NCBI GenBank assembly: GCA_013287545.1
Contig: JABDDQ010000003.1
Span: 1 to 33,063 of the forward strand
Direction: 5' to 3'
DNA length: 33,063 nt
Source of the DNA: Bacteroidota bacterium
GTDB lineage: Bacteria; Bacteroidota; Bacteroidia; B-17B0; Aurantibacillaceae
Shown here: positions 25,431-32,947 of the stretch, one piece after another
Layout: every line of letters starts with the position of its first letter
How positions within the stretch are numbered: the first letter of the stretch is position 1
Notes under the pieces: model-generated
Databases searched by the model: none
Told to the model about the DNA's origin: nothing
The model's input: the letters and a program-made list of their open reading frames with translations, nothing else
Made by a program: the position numbers and the translations under genes

Positions 25431-26912
25431 GTGAGCGACAAGCACCTTCTTAGTAAAACTTCTTTCTTAAAATCAGTACAATGCACTAAGGCTTTTTTTC
25501 TTTATAAAAACCATTACAATTTAAAAGACCCATTACCTAAAGAGAAACAAGCTGTTTTTAATCGTGGGCACCAAGTAGGTTTGCTTGCACAAAGTCTGTT
25601 TCCAGATGGAATAGATGTTAGTCCTACACATGTTTCTAAGTTTAACGATTCGGTAAAAAGAACAAAGGAATTAATTGAACAAGGACAAAAAGTTATTTAC
25701 GAAGCTGCTTTTGTGTACGATGATGTACTAATTGCGCTTGATATTTTAGTGAATGAAGGTGGTAAGTGGTATGCTTACGAAGTAAAAAGTTCGTTAAAAA
25801 TAAGTGCCGCCTATGTAATGGATGCCGCTTTGCAATATTATGTATTAGCTAATTGTTTACCTAACCTGGAAGATTTTTATTTGGTGACTATGAATGCCAA
25901 TTATGTATTGCAGGATGAGTTAGATGTACAAGCTCTGTTTAAAATAAAATCGGTAAAAACAGATGCCGAAAAAAATACTGAGTTTATAAAATACCATATA
26001 CAACTGGCAAAAAATGTAATTGATAAAAATGTATTACCTAAAGTTGATATAGGCGAAAAATGTTTTACGCCTTACCAGTGTGATTTTTATGGCACCTGCT
26101 GGAAACATGAACCCACCAATAATATATTTGAATTCTCTGGTATATCTAAAAAGCAAGCGCAAATTTGGTTTGAAAAGGGTTTTAAAACGGTTTATTATAT
26201 ACCTGAAGAAGAATTAAGCGGCAATACTAAATTGATGGTGCAAGCCTACAAAAATCATACAGAGATAATTGATAAACCCGCGTTGCAACAATTTTTCAAA
26301 AAAATAAAATATCCTGTTGCATTTTTTGATGCTGAAATGTACGCACCTGCTATACCACAATACAAAGGCACCAGTCCGTTTGAGGCAATGCCCTTTTTAT
26401 TTTCGTGGCATAGTATGGCAAATGAAAAAGCTATACCGCAGCATAATTATTTTTATCAGGAAGAAAATAAATATGCAGGCAAAGCTCTGTTAGATTATTT
26501 AATTGCTGAAGCTGAAAAAGTGAACACCATTTTAGTATTTGATACCGCACAGGAGTTAAAGGCCCTTAGTGGAGTTGTTAAACATTTTCCTGAATACAAA
26601 AAAACAATAGATAAGCTGAAGAATAAATTTGTAGATTTTAGCGATGTGTTTACTAAACTTTGGTACTATCATCCACAAACCAAAGGCTCCATGTCTTTAA
26701 AAAAGATTTACGAAAGTGTTTTTGGTAAAAGTATTTTTGATGACTTAGCTATTAAGTCAGGTTTATTAGCCTCTTATAAATATGATGACTATTTAAAAGA
26801 AACCGACCTCTTTAAGAAAGACGAATTAAAAAACAATTTGATAGACTACTGCAAAACAGATACACAAGCCATGTACGATTTGTTTGTGTATTTAAGTATG
26901 TCTATTTCTTAA
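25431..26912 (+). CDS. DUF2779 protein: Cas4-like nuclease fused to DEDD-type exonuclease domain
   Basis: A 493-residue protein starting at GTG 25431, 11 bases after porQ. The N-terminal half (about 1-225) looks like a RecB/Cas4-type PD-(D/E)XK nuclease: Asp104, then YEVKS with Glu117 and Lys119, and four cysteines placed as for a 4Fe-4S cluster (Cys18, then Cys211, Cys217 and Cys223). The C-terminal half (about 290-490) contains FFDAEMY (Asp300, Glu302), VFDTAQE (Asp371) and DYCKTD (Asp477), spaced like a DEDD 3'-5' exonuclease/RNase H-like fold; this is the DUF2779 region. It is likely a DNA or RNA processing enzyme in the cytoplasm. The actual substrate is unknown, and no CRISPR array or cas gene is present. 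Confidence 0.8.
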   Translation: MSDKHLLSKTSFLKSVQCTKAFFLYKNHYNLKDPLPKEKQAVFNRGHQVGLLAQSLFPDGIDVSPTHVSKFNDSVKRTKELIEQGQKVIYEAAFVYDDVLIALDILVNEGGKWYAYEVKSSLKISAAYVMDAALQYYVLANCLPNLEDFYLVTMNANYVLQDELDVQALFKIKSVKTDAEKNTEFIKYHIQLAKNVIDKNVLPKVDIGEKCFTPYQCDFYGTCWKHEPTNNIFEFSGISKKQAQIWFEKGFKTVYYIPEEELSGNTKLMVQAYKNHTEIIDKPALQQFFKKIKYPVAFFDAEMYAPAIPQYKGTSPFEAMPFLFSWHSMANEKAIPQHNYFYQEENKYAGKALLDYLIAEAEKVNTILVFDTAQELKALSGVVKHFPEYKKTIDKLKNKFVDFSDVFTKLWYYHPQTKGSMSLKKIYESVFGKSIFDDLAIKSGLLASYKYDDYLKETDLFKKDELKNNLIDYCKTDTQAMYDLFVYLSMSIS

Positions 26913-26916
26913 ACCT

Positions 26917-27873
26917 CTAAAAATCGTTGCTTAATTGATTAGTTGCTTTTTGAAGTATTTCAAAAGCATTTTCAGCCATCAAGTTTTCTTTATCAAGGGT
27001 TGGGTTTATCTCCACCATTTCAAAACAAGCTATTTTTTTGCTTCGCATGATATAATATATAAGGTTACCTGCTTCTTTTTCAGTAATTCCGTTAGGTACA
27101 GGTGTACCGGTTCCGCTGCTTATACGGCTATCCATGCTATCTACATCAAAGCTTACGTATATAACATCGCAATGGTCTAAATAGTTTAAAGCCTCAATAG
27201 CTATACGCTCAACTGCCTTTTTACGAATCTCTTGCAAGTTAAAGATGCGAACTTTGTTCTTTTTAAGCAGGTAATCTTCTGCCGGTTCATAATCTCTAAT
27301 GGCAATGTAAACAAGGTCGTTATATTCAATTTTAGGGGTTATGCCACCTATACTTTTAAGTTTTTCCCAATACTCAATGGTTTCATCATCTAATTTATTC
27401 TGCTGGCGGTCGCGGTTATCCTCGCCAACTAAGCAAGCAATAGGCATACCGTGCATGTTCCCCGATGGGGTTGTGTAAGGTGAATGGATATCGGCATGGG
27501 CATCTATCCAAATTACACCTACTTTTTTATCGGGGTATGCCATTTTTATACCCGAAATAGTACCAATAGCTGAACTATGATCACCGGCAAGTACAATGGG
27601 GATAGCATTTTCTTTGGTTAGGGTCTTTTGAATTTCAGAGGCAAGACGTTCATTTAATGCAAAAACTCCCTTTATACGCTTTGCGTAGTCGTGTACAACG
27701 GGTTCAAGTAATAACTGATTTTCGTTCTTAATTTCGGCTGATTTAAACTTTTTAAAGAAATTACTTCCAAAGTCTAAAGCAGCTATTTTAATAGCATCAA
27801 CACCAAGGCTTGAACCACGGGTTCCGGCGCCAATTTCTGACTTTACTTCGATGATTTTAATTGGTTTAATCAT
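26917..27873 (-). CDS. rocF: Arginase
   Basis: A 318-residue ureohydrolase with all manganese ligands: His99 in GDHS, Asp124/His126/Asp128 in DAHAD, and Asp243/Asp245 in SFDVD. Glu288 is in EIN. The SGNMHGMP block (Ser137, Asn139, His141) is the arginase-type substrate pocket and argues against agmatinase. His130 stands where well-studied arginases have Asn, which may be a family variation. The enzyme cleaves arginine to ornithine and urea. It is divergent from arginine decarboxylase, which uses the same substrate, with operator-like repeats between them, and ends 4 bases from the convergent DUF2779 gene. Confidence 0.9.
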   Translation of the reverse strand: MIKPIKIIEVKSEIGAGTRGSSLGVDAIKIAALDFGSNFFKKFKSAEIKNENQLLLEPVVHDYAKRIKGVFALNERLASEIQKTLTKENAIPIVLAGDHSSAIGTISGIKMAYPDKKVGVIWIDAHADIHSPYTTPSGNMHGMPIACLVGEDNRDRQQNKLDDETIEYWEKLKSIGGITPKIEYNDLVYIAIRDYEPAEDYLLKKNKVRIFNLQEIRKKAVERIAIEALNYLDHCDVIYVSFDVDSMDSRISSGTGTPVPNGITEKEAGNLIYYIMRSKKIACFEMVEINPTLDKENLMAENAFEILQKATNQLSNDF

Positions 27874-27905
27874 ATAAAATTCACATTTAATTAATATTAT
27901 TTTTT

Positions 27906-27924
27906 AATGTAATTGACTTACATT
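27906..27924. promoter_or_regulatory. Operator-like inverted repeat, copy 1
   Basis: AATGTAATTGACTTACATT has perfect 7-bp arms (AATGTAA/TTACATT) around 5 bases and overlaps the -7 box of the arginine decarboxylase gene (27919-27926). Copy 2, 16 of 19 bases identical, begins 34 bases further on. It probably binds a regulator that controls one or both arginine genes. Confidence 0.55.
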
Positions 27925-27926
27925 TG
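27919..27926 (+). promoter_or_regulatory. -7 box of the arginine decarboxylase gene
   Basis: TACATTTG is an exact TAnnTTTG match, 39 bases before the ATG at 27966. Its first six bases are inside the right arm of the operator-like repeat at 27906-27924. Confidence 0.6.
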
Positions 27927-27939
27927 TATTTTAATAGGT

Positions 27940-27958
27940 AATGTAACTCACTTAGATT
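27940..27958. promoter_or_regulatory. Operator-like repeat, copy 2
   Basis: AATGTAACTCACTTAGATT repeats copy 1 with three changes, one of which breaks the symmetry of the right arm. It would lie in the 5' leader of the decarboxylase mRNA and ends 7 bases before the preferred ATG. Confidence 0.45.
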
Positions 27959-27965
27959 GCAAAAA

Positions 27966-29399
27966 ATGAAAGAAACTAAAGCAAAAACACATAAAGAAAC
28001 AAAAGAAAAGAACTATTCTGACCTTATACACCAGACGTTTAATTTTCCACAAGAGGGCTTTGAAGTAACTGATAATGAGCTTAGTTTCAATAATATCCCG
28101 TTAATGGAAATTATTAAACAATACGGAACTCCCTTAAAAATTACCTATTTGCCAAAAATTGGGCAACAAATACAAAAAGCCAAAAAGCTTTTTCATGTTG
28201 CTATGGCCAAAACCGACTACAAAGGCAAGTACTTTTACTGTTATTGTACCAAAAGCTCTCATTTTTCGTTTGTAACCGACGAAGTTTTAAAAAACGACGT
28301 CCATATAGAAACTTCATCTGCGTTTGATATACCTATTATCAAAGAACAATTTAAAAAGAAACACCTCAGCAAAGATACTTATATTATTTGTAACGGTTAT
28401 AAACGTGAGTTATACCAGCAAAACATAGTAGAACTGATAAATGACGGCTTTAATGTTATACCTGTTTTAGACCATAAAAATGAGATTGATTATTATCAAA
28501 AACATATAAAGGTTGGTAAAACTAAGCTCGGGATCCGTATTTCGACCGAAGAAGAGCCTTCATTTTTATTTTATTCATCTCGTTTAGGTATTAGGCATAC
28601 CGACATTGTAGATTATTACAAAGAAAAAATTAAGGACAACCCTAAATTTGAATTGAAACTACTTCACTTTTTTATAAATACAGGAATAAAAGATACCATT
28701 TACTATTGGACCGAGTTAATTAAGTGTATGAGTATTTATTTAGAACTTAAAAAGATTTGTCCGACACTTGATTCGCTTAATATTGGTGGCGGAATGCCCA
28801 TACGCAACTCCTTAGGTTTTGAGTATGATTACGAGTATATGATTGAAGAAATTGTAGAGCAAATAAAAAGTTTTTGCGTACAAAATGAAATTGATGAACC
28901 TAATATTTTTACTGAATTTGGATCATTTACGGTAGGTGAAAGCGGAGCTACCCTCTACTCCATAATAGACCAGAAACAACAAAATGATAGAGAAACCTGG
29001 TACATGATTGATAGTTCTTTTATTACCACATTGCCTGATACTTGGGGCATTAACCAACGTTTTATATTGCTTGCCATTAATCAGTGGGATAAATCTTTTC
29101 AGAATGTAAATTTGGGTGGTTTAACCTGCGATAGCATGGATTATTATAATAGCGAGGCACATACTAACCAGGTGTTTCTCCCTAAGGTAGATGAAAAAGA
29201 TAAACAACCTTTATACATTGGTTTTTTTCATACAGGTGCTTATCAAGAATCTTTGGCAGGCTATGGCGGTACACAGCATTGTTTAATTCCTGCGCCTAAG
29301 CATATATTGGTAGATAGGGATGAAAACGGCGAAATAACTACCCGTTTATTTGCTAAAGAACAGAGCTATAAAAGTATGCTTAAAATATTGGGATATTAG
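27966..29399 (+). CDS. speA: Arginine decarboxylase, Bacteroidota type (PLP-dependent)
   Basis: A 477-residue protein from ATG 27966; a TTG at 27957 would add three residues but falls in the operator-like repeat. It is a fold-III PLP decarboxylase: KYFYCYCTKSSHF with the PLP lysine (about residue 96), HFFINTGI, SLNIGGGMPI, IFTEFGSFTVGESG and the late GGLTCDSMDYY with the catalytic Cys-Asp pair, and a final GFFHTGAYQESL. It is shorter than E. coli SpeA but matches the form I know from Flavobacteria. It makes agmatine from arginine, the first step toward putrescine and spermidine. A Lys-rich N-terminal stretch of about 15 residues is extra to the core. It is divergent from arginase. Confidence 0.9.
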   Translation: MKETKAKTHKETKEKNYSDLIHQTFNFPQEGFEVTDNELSFNNIPLMEIIKQYGTPLKITYLPKIGQQIQKAKKLFHVAMAKTDYKGKYFYCYCTKSSHFSFVTDEVLKNDVHIETSSAFDIPIIKEQFKKKHLSKDTYIICNGYKRELYQQNIVELINDGFNVIPVLDHKNEIDYYQKHIKVGKTKLGIRISTEEEPSFLFYSSRLGIRHTDIVDYYKEKIKDNPKFELKLLHFFINTGIKDTIYYWTELIKCMSIYLELKKICPTLDSLNIGGGMPIRNSLGFEYDYEYMIEEIVEQIKSFCVQNEIDEPNIFTEFGSFTVGESGATLYSIIDQKQQNDRETWYMIDSSFITTLPDTWGINQRFILLAINQWDKSFQNVNLGGLTCDSMDYYNSEAHTNQVFLPKVDEKDKQPLYIGFFHTGAYQESLAGYGGTQHCLIPAPKHILVDRDENGEITTRLFAKEQSYKSMLKILGY

Positions 29400-29456
29400 G
29401 ATAGAACACCCCTATTTCAAAAAAAGTACTAACTTGCAGACTTTGTAAATTAACAG

Positions 29457-30125
29457 GTGAAAGTAAAATTCTGTTTTTGTATTATTCTACTCGCATTTTT
29501 TGCGTCATCGTGCAAATATGCCAATCCTAAATATATTAATGAGGGTGTTATAGAATATGATGCCAAGCCGGTTGATGAAACTAACCCTATGGCTGGTTTA
29601 GCTCCGGGCAAAATGACCGTTAAGTTCAAAGATGACAAACTCGCAGCCGAATTAAGTGTAATGGGCGTGTTTACTACTACTTTTATTTATAATCCCAAAA
29701 AAAAGAATTTGATTCAATTAGTTAAAATGTTTGATGTTAAGCAAGCCTGTATTGATGATGAAAAATCTATTAGTGAAGAGAATAAAAAGTATGAGTTAAC
29801 TTTTGAGGAGACCAGTGAAAAAAAAGAAATAGCAGGTTATAGTTGCAAAAAAGTTATTGCTACCATGGTTGATGACCCAAGCAATAAATTTGACGTTTAC
29901 TATACTGATGAACTTAACATAAACACCCCTAATGCAAATACTCCTTATAGCAAATTAAATGGCATGCTAATGCAATACAGGCTTAAAAAATTTGGTTTAG
30001 AAATGGAATTTACTGCTAAAGGAATTGAAAAAGAAAAATTACCAAGCGAAGATTTTGAATTACCGGCGTATTACAAAGTAATTTCGAAGCAAGAAATGGA
30101 TGAATTTTTTAAATCTATACAATAA
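29457..30125 (+). CDS. DUF4412-like lipoprotein
   Basis: A 222-residue protein starting at GTG 29457, with a lipoprotein signal peptide and lipobox ASSC (Cys19). The mature part begins NEGVIEYDAK and has the pattern KKEIAGYSCKKVIATM then KFDVYYTDELN. This is shared with the next gene (KKTIAGYEAKKAIVEV ... KLNVWYTEKLP), so the two are related. Such beta-rich proteins are grouped as DUF4412 or similar in Bacteroidota. The role is unknown; lipid or small-ligand binding in the envelope is possible. It is likely anchored to a membrane by lipid, unlike its neighbour. Confidence 0.75.
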   Translation: MKVKFCFCIILLAFFASSCKYANPKYINEGVIEYDAKPVDETNPMAGLAPGKMTVKFKDDKLAAELSVMGVFTTTFIYNPKKKNLIQLVKMFDVKQACIDDEKSISEENKKYELTFEETSEKKEIAGYSCKKVIATMVDDPSNKFDVYYTDELNINTPNANTPYSKLNGMLMQYRLKKFGLEMEFTAKGIEKEKLPSEDFELPAYYKVISKQEMDEFFKSIQ

Positions 30126-30211
30126 AAACCGTTCATCATTTTATCTCATTAAAACTGGCACATAAATTGTAATTTCAATCTTAAATAAAAACAAAAATCA
30201 ATACAAAACCA

Positions 30212-30871
30212 ATGAAAAAAATCTTGTTAACAGTAGTAGCTCTTGCAGGTTTATTTACCGCTCAGGCTCAAATTAAAGAAGGTTCTATAACTTATAGCGT
30301 TAGCGTTGATGGTATTCCGCCAGAACAAGCTGCTATGATGAAAGGCATGGAATTAAATATGTCTTTTAAAGATAAAAAATCGCGTGTGGAGTTTTCTTCA
30401 ACTATGATGACCAGTACTACCGTTTCTGATGATAACGGAAGTTTAACTTTAATGGATGGTATGGGAATGAAGTCTTTTACCAAATTGAGTAAAGCAGATT
30501 TGGACAAGGAAAGCAAAAAAAATCCGGAGCCAAAAATTACTTATACCGAAGAAAAGAAAACAATTGCAGGTTACGAAGCAAAAAAAGCTATTGTTGAAGT
30601 AAAAGACCAAAAAGGTGAAACACAAAAACTAAACGTTTGGTATACTGAAAAACTGCCTAATAATGGTGGCGGAAGAATGGGCCAATTTAAAGGTTTAAAA
30701 GGTGCGCCACTTGAATTTGAAACAAGCCAAGGGGGTATGAAAATGAGAATGACAGCTACTAAAGTTTCTTTAACTCCAATTGCAGACTCTCAATTTACAC
30801 TATCTACAGATGGGTATACCGAAATGAAAATGGAAGATTTACAAAAAATGCGTGGCGGAAGCGGAAAATAA
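30212..30871 (+). CDS. DUF4412-like secreted protein
   Basis: A 219-residue protein with a Sec signal peptide (MKKILLTVVALAGLFTAQAQ, cut after about residue 20). The mature domain starts IKEGSITYSVSVDG and is rich in Met (MMKGMELNMSFKD, MDGMGMKSF, GGMKMRMTATK). It shares order and motifs with the lipoprotein encoded just upstream, the two genes being 86 bases apart. The tail MRGGSGK is short and basic, with no visible T9SS sorting domain. The function is unknown. A strong terminator ends the unit. Confidence 0.75.
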   Translation: MKKILLTVVALAGLFTAQAQIKEGSITYSVSVDGIPPEQAAMMKGMELNMSFKDKKSRVEFSSTMMTSTTVSDDNGSLTLMDGMGMKSFTKLSKADLDKESKKNPEPKITYTEEKKTIAGYEAKKAIVEVKDQKGETQKLNVWYTEKLPNNGGGRMGQFKGLKGAPLEFETSQGGMKMRMTATKVSLTPIADSQFTLSTDGYTEMKMEDLQKMRGGSGK

Positions 30872-30890
30872 ACCTTCTCACTCTATTACT

Positions 30891-30923
30891 AAAAGAGCTT
30901 GTTAAAAAACAAGCTCTTTTTTT
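30891..30923 (+). terminator. Intrinsic terminator after the DUF4412-like pair
   Basis: AAAAGAGCTTGTT pairs perfectly with AACAAGCTCTTTT (13 bp) around a 4-base A loop and continues into T. It separates the pair from the acyltransferase gene. Confidence 0.9.
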
Positions 30924-30950
30924 ATGCTTATAATCTTACATTCATTTAAT

Positions 30951-30958
30951 TAACTTTG
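30951..30958 (+). promoter_or_regulatory. -7 box of the acyltransferase gene, next to its start codon
   Basis: TAACTTTG, the same box as at dnaN, ends only 4 bases before the ATG at 30963. The mRNA would have almost no leader. Confidence 0.5.
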
Positions 30959-30962
30959 CGTA

Positions 30963-31517
30963 ATGCAAAAAAAAGAAACCAGGCTTGCTTCATTCAATAA
31001 CAATTGGTACAAAACAGGTGGATCTGTTTTGGCAAGCATAATTTGGTACTTTGTAAGCGTGGTATTTTTTAAATCTGCCTTTCCTATAAATGCTGTAAAA
31101 GTGCTTTTACTAAAAATGTTTAGAGCACGCGTAGGAGAAAACGTTATTATTAAACCACATGTAAATATTAAATATCCCTGGCGTTTAAACATTGGTAGCC
31201 ATGTATGGATTGGTGAGCATGTGTGGATTGATAATTTGGCTGATGTGTGTATAGAAGATAATGTTTGCATATCGCAAGGGGCTATGCTTTTATGTGGAAA
31301 CCACGATTATAAAAAAACAAGTTTCGATTTAATTATTGGCAACATAACGCTAAAAAAAGGTAGTTGGGTTGGTGCTAAAAGTATCGTTTGTCCAGGAATT
31401 GTAATGGGCAGTCATGCTGTACTTACGGTTGGTTCAGTAGCCACAAAAAACATGAGTGATTATACCATTTATCAAGGCAACCCAGCACAAGCAGTTAAAG
31501 AACGAGTAATTAGTTAA
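30963..31517 (+). CDS. WcaF-like hexapeptide acyltransferase
   Basis: A 184-residue protein with a left-handed beta-helix acyltransferase fold. An N-terminal hydrophobic and helical part (about 1-55) has the WYKTGGSVLASIIWYFVS pattern of WcaF-like enzymes. Hexapeptide repeats follow from about residue 58 (VGENVIIKPHVNIKYP, IGSHVWIGEHVWIDN), with GNHDY containing the likely catalytic His and a closing YQGNPAQAVKERV. It likely O-acetylates a sugar in a surface polysaccharide from acetyl-CoA. No glycosyltransferase genes are adjacent; hemB follows after 28 bases. Confidence 0.85.
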   Translation: MQKKETRLASFNNNWYKTGGSVLASIIWYFVSVVFFKSAFPINAVKVLLLKMFRARVGENVIIKPHVNIKYPWRLNIGSHVWIGEHVWIDNLADVCIEDNVCISQGAMLLCGNHDYKKTSFDLIIGNITLKKGSWVGAKSIVCPGIVMGSHAVLTVGSVATKNMSDYTIYQGNPAQAVKERVIS

Positions 31518-31545
31518 AAGATTTAGAATACTTATTAAACGCAAA

Positions 31546-32520
31546 ATGATAACACATCGTCCTCGCAGAAATCGTAAAAACCAAGCTATTCGTAATCTGG
31601 TACAAGAAAATAATGTATTAGTAAGCGATTTAATATATCCTGTTTTTTTAAACGACGGAAAGAATATTAAAACAGAAATAAAATCGATGCCTGGCATTTA
31701 CCGTTGGAGTTTAGATTTATTATTAAAAGAAATTGAAAGCTGCTTGAAGCTTGGTATAACAACTTTTGCACCCTTCCCTAATATTGAAGAAAAATTAAAA
31801 AATAAAACCGCCAGCGAGAGTTGGAACAAAAAAGGAATTTATTTACGTGCCATTAAAGAAATTAAAAAGCAATTTCCGGAAACTATATTGATGACCGATG
31901 TTGCCATGGACCCATATAGCAGCGATGGGCATGATGGTTTTGTGAAAGATGGAGAAATTTTAAATGATGAAACGCTTGAAATTTTAGGCCGTATGGCTGT
32001 TGCCCAAGCCGAAGCCGGAAGTGATATTGTTGGTCCAAGTGATATGATGGATGGGCGTGTGGGTTATATACGCGAAGAATTAGACGATGCTGGATTTAGC
32101 AATACATCTATTATGGCGTATACAGCTAAGTACGCCAGTGCGTTTTATGGTCCGTTTAGAGATGCTTTAGAAAGTGCCCCAAAGTTTGGCGACAAAAAAA
32201 CATATCAAATGAACCCGGCAAATAGCAAAGAAGCTCTATTAGAAGCTGAATTTGATTTTGCAGAAGGGGCCGATTTTTTAATGGTAAAACCCGCCTTATC
32301 TTATTTAGATGTGATAAAATTATTGAATGATAATTTTACACTGCCTATAGCTGCTTATAACGTAAGTGGCGAGTATGCTATGGTAAAAGCAGCAGCGGCA
32401 AAGGGCTGGATAGATGGCGATAAAACGCGTGATGAAATTTTATTAAGCATGAAACGCGCCGGAGCAAAAGTTATACTTACTTACTTTGCTAAGGAGTGGG
32501 CTTTAAAACACAAGAAATAG
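31546..32520 (+). CDS. hemB: Porphobilinogen synthase (delta-aminolevulinic acid dehydratase)
   Basis: A 324-residue protein of the usual length with both active-site lysines, Lys195 (AYTAKYASAFYGPFR) and Lys248 (FLMVKPALSYLD). The metal-site segment reads DVAMDPYSSDGHDG (Asp118, Asp122, Asp130) with no cysteines, so it belongs to the Asp-rich, non-zinc-site class. It joins two aminolevulinate molecules into porphobilinogen for heme synthesis. It is probably co-transcribed with the acyltransferase gene and ends 3 bases from the convergent gene. Confidence 0.97.
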   Translation: MITHRPRRNRKNQAIRNLVQENNVLVSDLIYPVFLNDGKNIKTEIKSMPGIYRWSLDLLLKEIESCLKLGITTFAPFPNIEEKLKNKTASESWNKKGIYLRAIKEIKKQFPETILMTDVAMDPYSSDGHDGFVKDGEILNDETLEILGRMAVAQAEAGSDIVGPSDMMDGRVGYIREELDDAGFSNTSIMAYTAKYASAFYGPFRDALESAPKFGDKKTYQMNPANSKEALLEAEFDFAEGADFLMVKPALSYLDVIKLLNDNFTLPIAAYNVSGEYAMVKAAAAKGWIDGDKTRDEILLSMKRAGAKVILTYFAKEWALKHKK

Positions 32521-32523
32521 AGA

Positions 32524-32907
32524 TTATTTTTTTGGTACGTAAATAGACTTTTGAGCTGTATCACTAAGGCTATTTATAATTTGGACAATGGAGAAATGAG
32601 ATACTGTAAGTGTATCAGCTATAGCATAGTTAGCATCTTGATAACCTTCTTTTTTAAACCCTATTATATCGCCGGGTTTAGCCATTAAAACAAAAAAGCC
32701 ATCTTTATCGGTAGGTACCGAAAAAAAGTAGCTATAATCAATGCTATCTGTTTTTGTTATTTTAATAGATGCTCCTTGAACTGCTTTTAAACTATCACCG
32801 GTAACCAAAACACCCGATAACTGAATTTGTTTTTTTGCCGGTTTTGCACTTTGAGAAAAACCCTGAAACCCAATTAGTAAAACTAAAGCTACAACAAATG
32901 TTTTCAT
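32524..32907 (-). CDS. Small secreted carboxypeptidase-regulatory-like protein
   Basis: A 127-residue protein starting at ATG 32907, which gives a clean signal peptide (MKTFVVALVLLIGFQGFSQ). An in-frame ATG at 32937 would add ten residues that spoil it and would lie upstream of both -7 boxes. The mature part matches a single Ig-like carboxypeptidase-regulatory (CarboxypepD_reg) domain: QLSGVLVTGDSLKAVQGASI, then TDKDGFFVLMAKPGD and IGFKKEGYQDANY. In Bacteroidota such domains are often surface or periplasmic binding modules, usually part of larger proteins; here the domain stands alone. It is convergent with hemB. Confidence 0.8.
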   Translation of the reverse strand: MKTFVVALVLLIGFQGFSQSAKPAKKQIQLSGVLVTGDSLKAVQGASIKITKTDSIDYSYFFSVPTDKDGFFVLMAKPGDIIGFKKEGYQDANYAIADTLTVSHFSIVQIINSLSDTAQKSIYVPKK

Positions 32908-32912
32908 ATTAC

Positions 32913-32928
32913 CAAAAATACAAAAATA
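32913..32928 (-). promoter_or_regulatory. Two tandem -7 boxes before the small secreted protein
   Basis: On the minus strand TATTTTTG occurs twice head-to-tail (32921-32928 and 32913-32920), ending 13 and 5 bases before the ATG at 32907. Both match TAnnTTTG exactly. Confidence 0.5.
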
Positions 32929-32947
32929 TTTATGCAAAAAGAAGCGG

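Noticed and set aside
25431-26912. A CRISPR-associated Cas4 gene
   Set aside because: The N-terminal half is Cas4-like, but the C-terminal DUF2779 region and the absence of any cas gene or array make a CRISPR role unsupported.
26917-27873. Agmatinase instead of arginase
   Set aside because: Pairing with arginine decarboxylase made agmatinase attractive, but the SGNMHGMP block after DAHAD is the arginase-type pocket. The call stays arginase, with substrate untested.
29439-29445. Promoter box before the DUF4412-like lipoprotein gene
   Set aside because: GACTTTG resembles the end of a -7 box, but the TA at its start is missing, so it was not listed as a feature.
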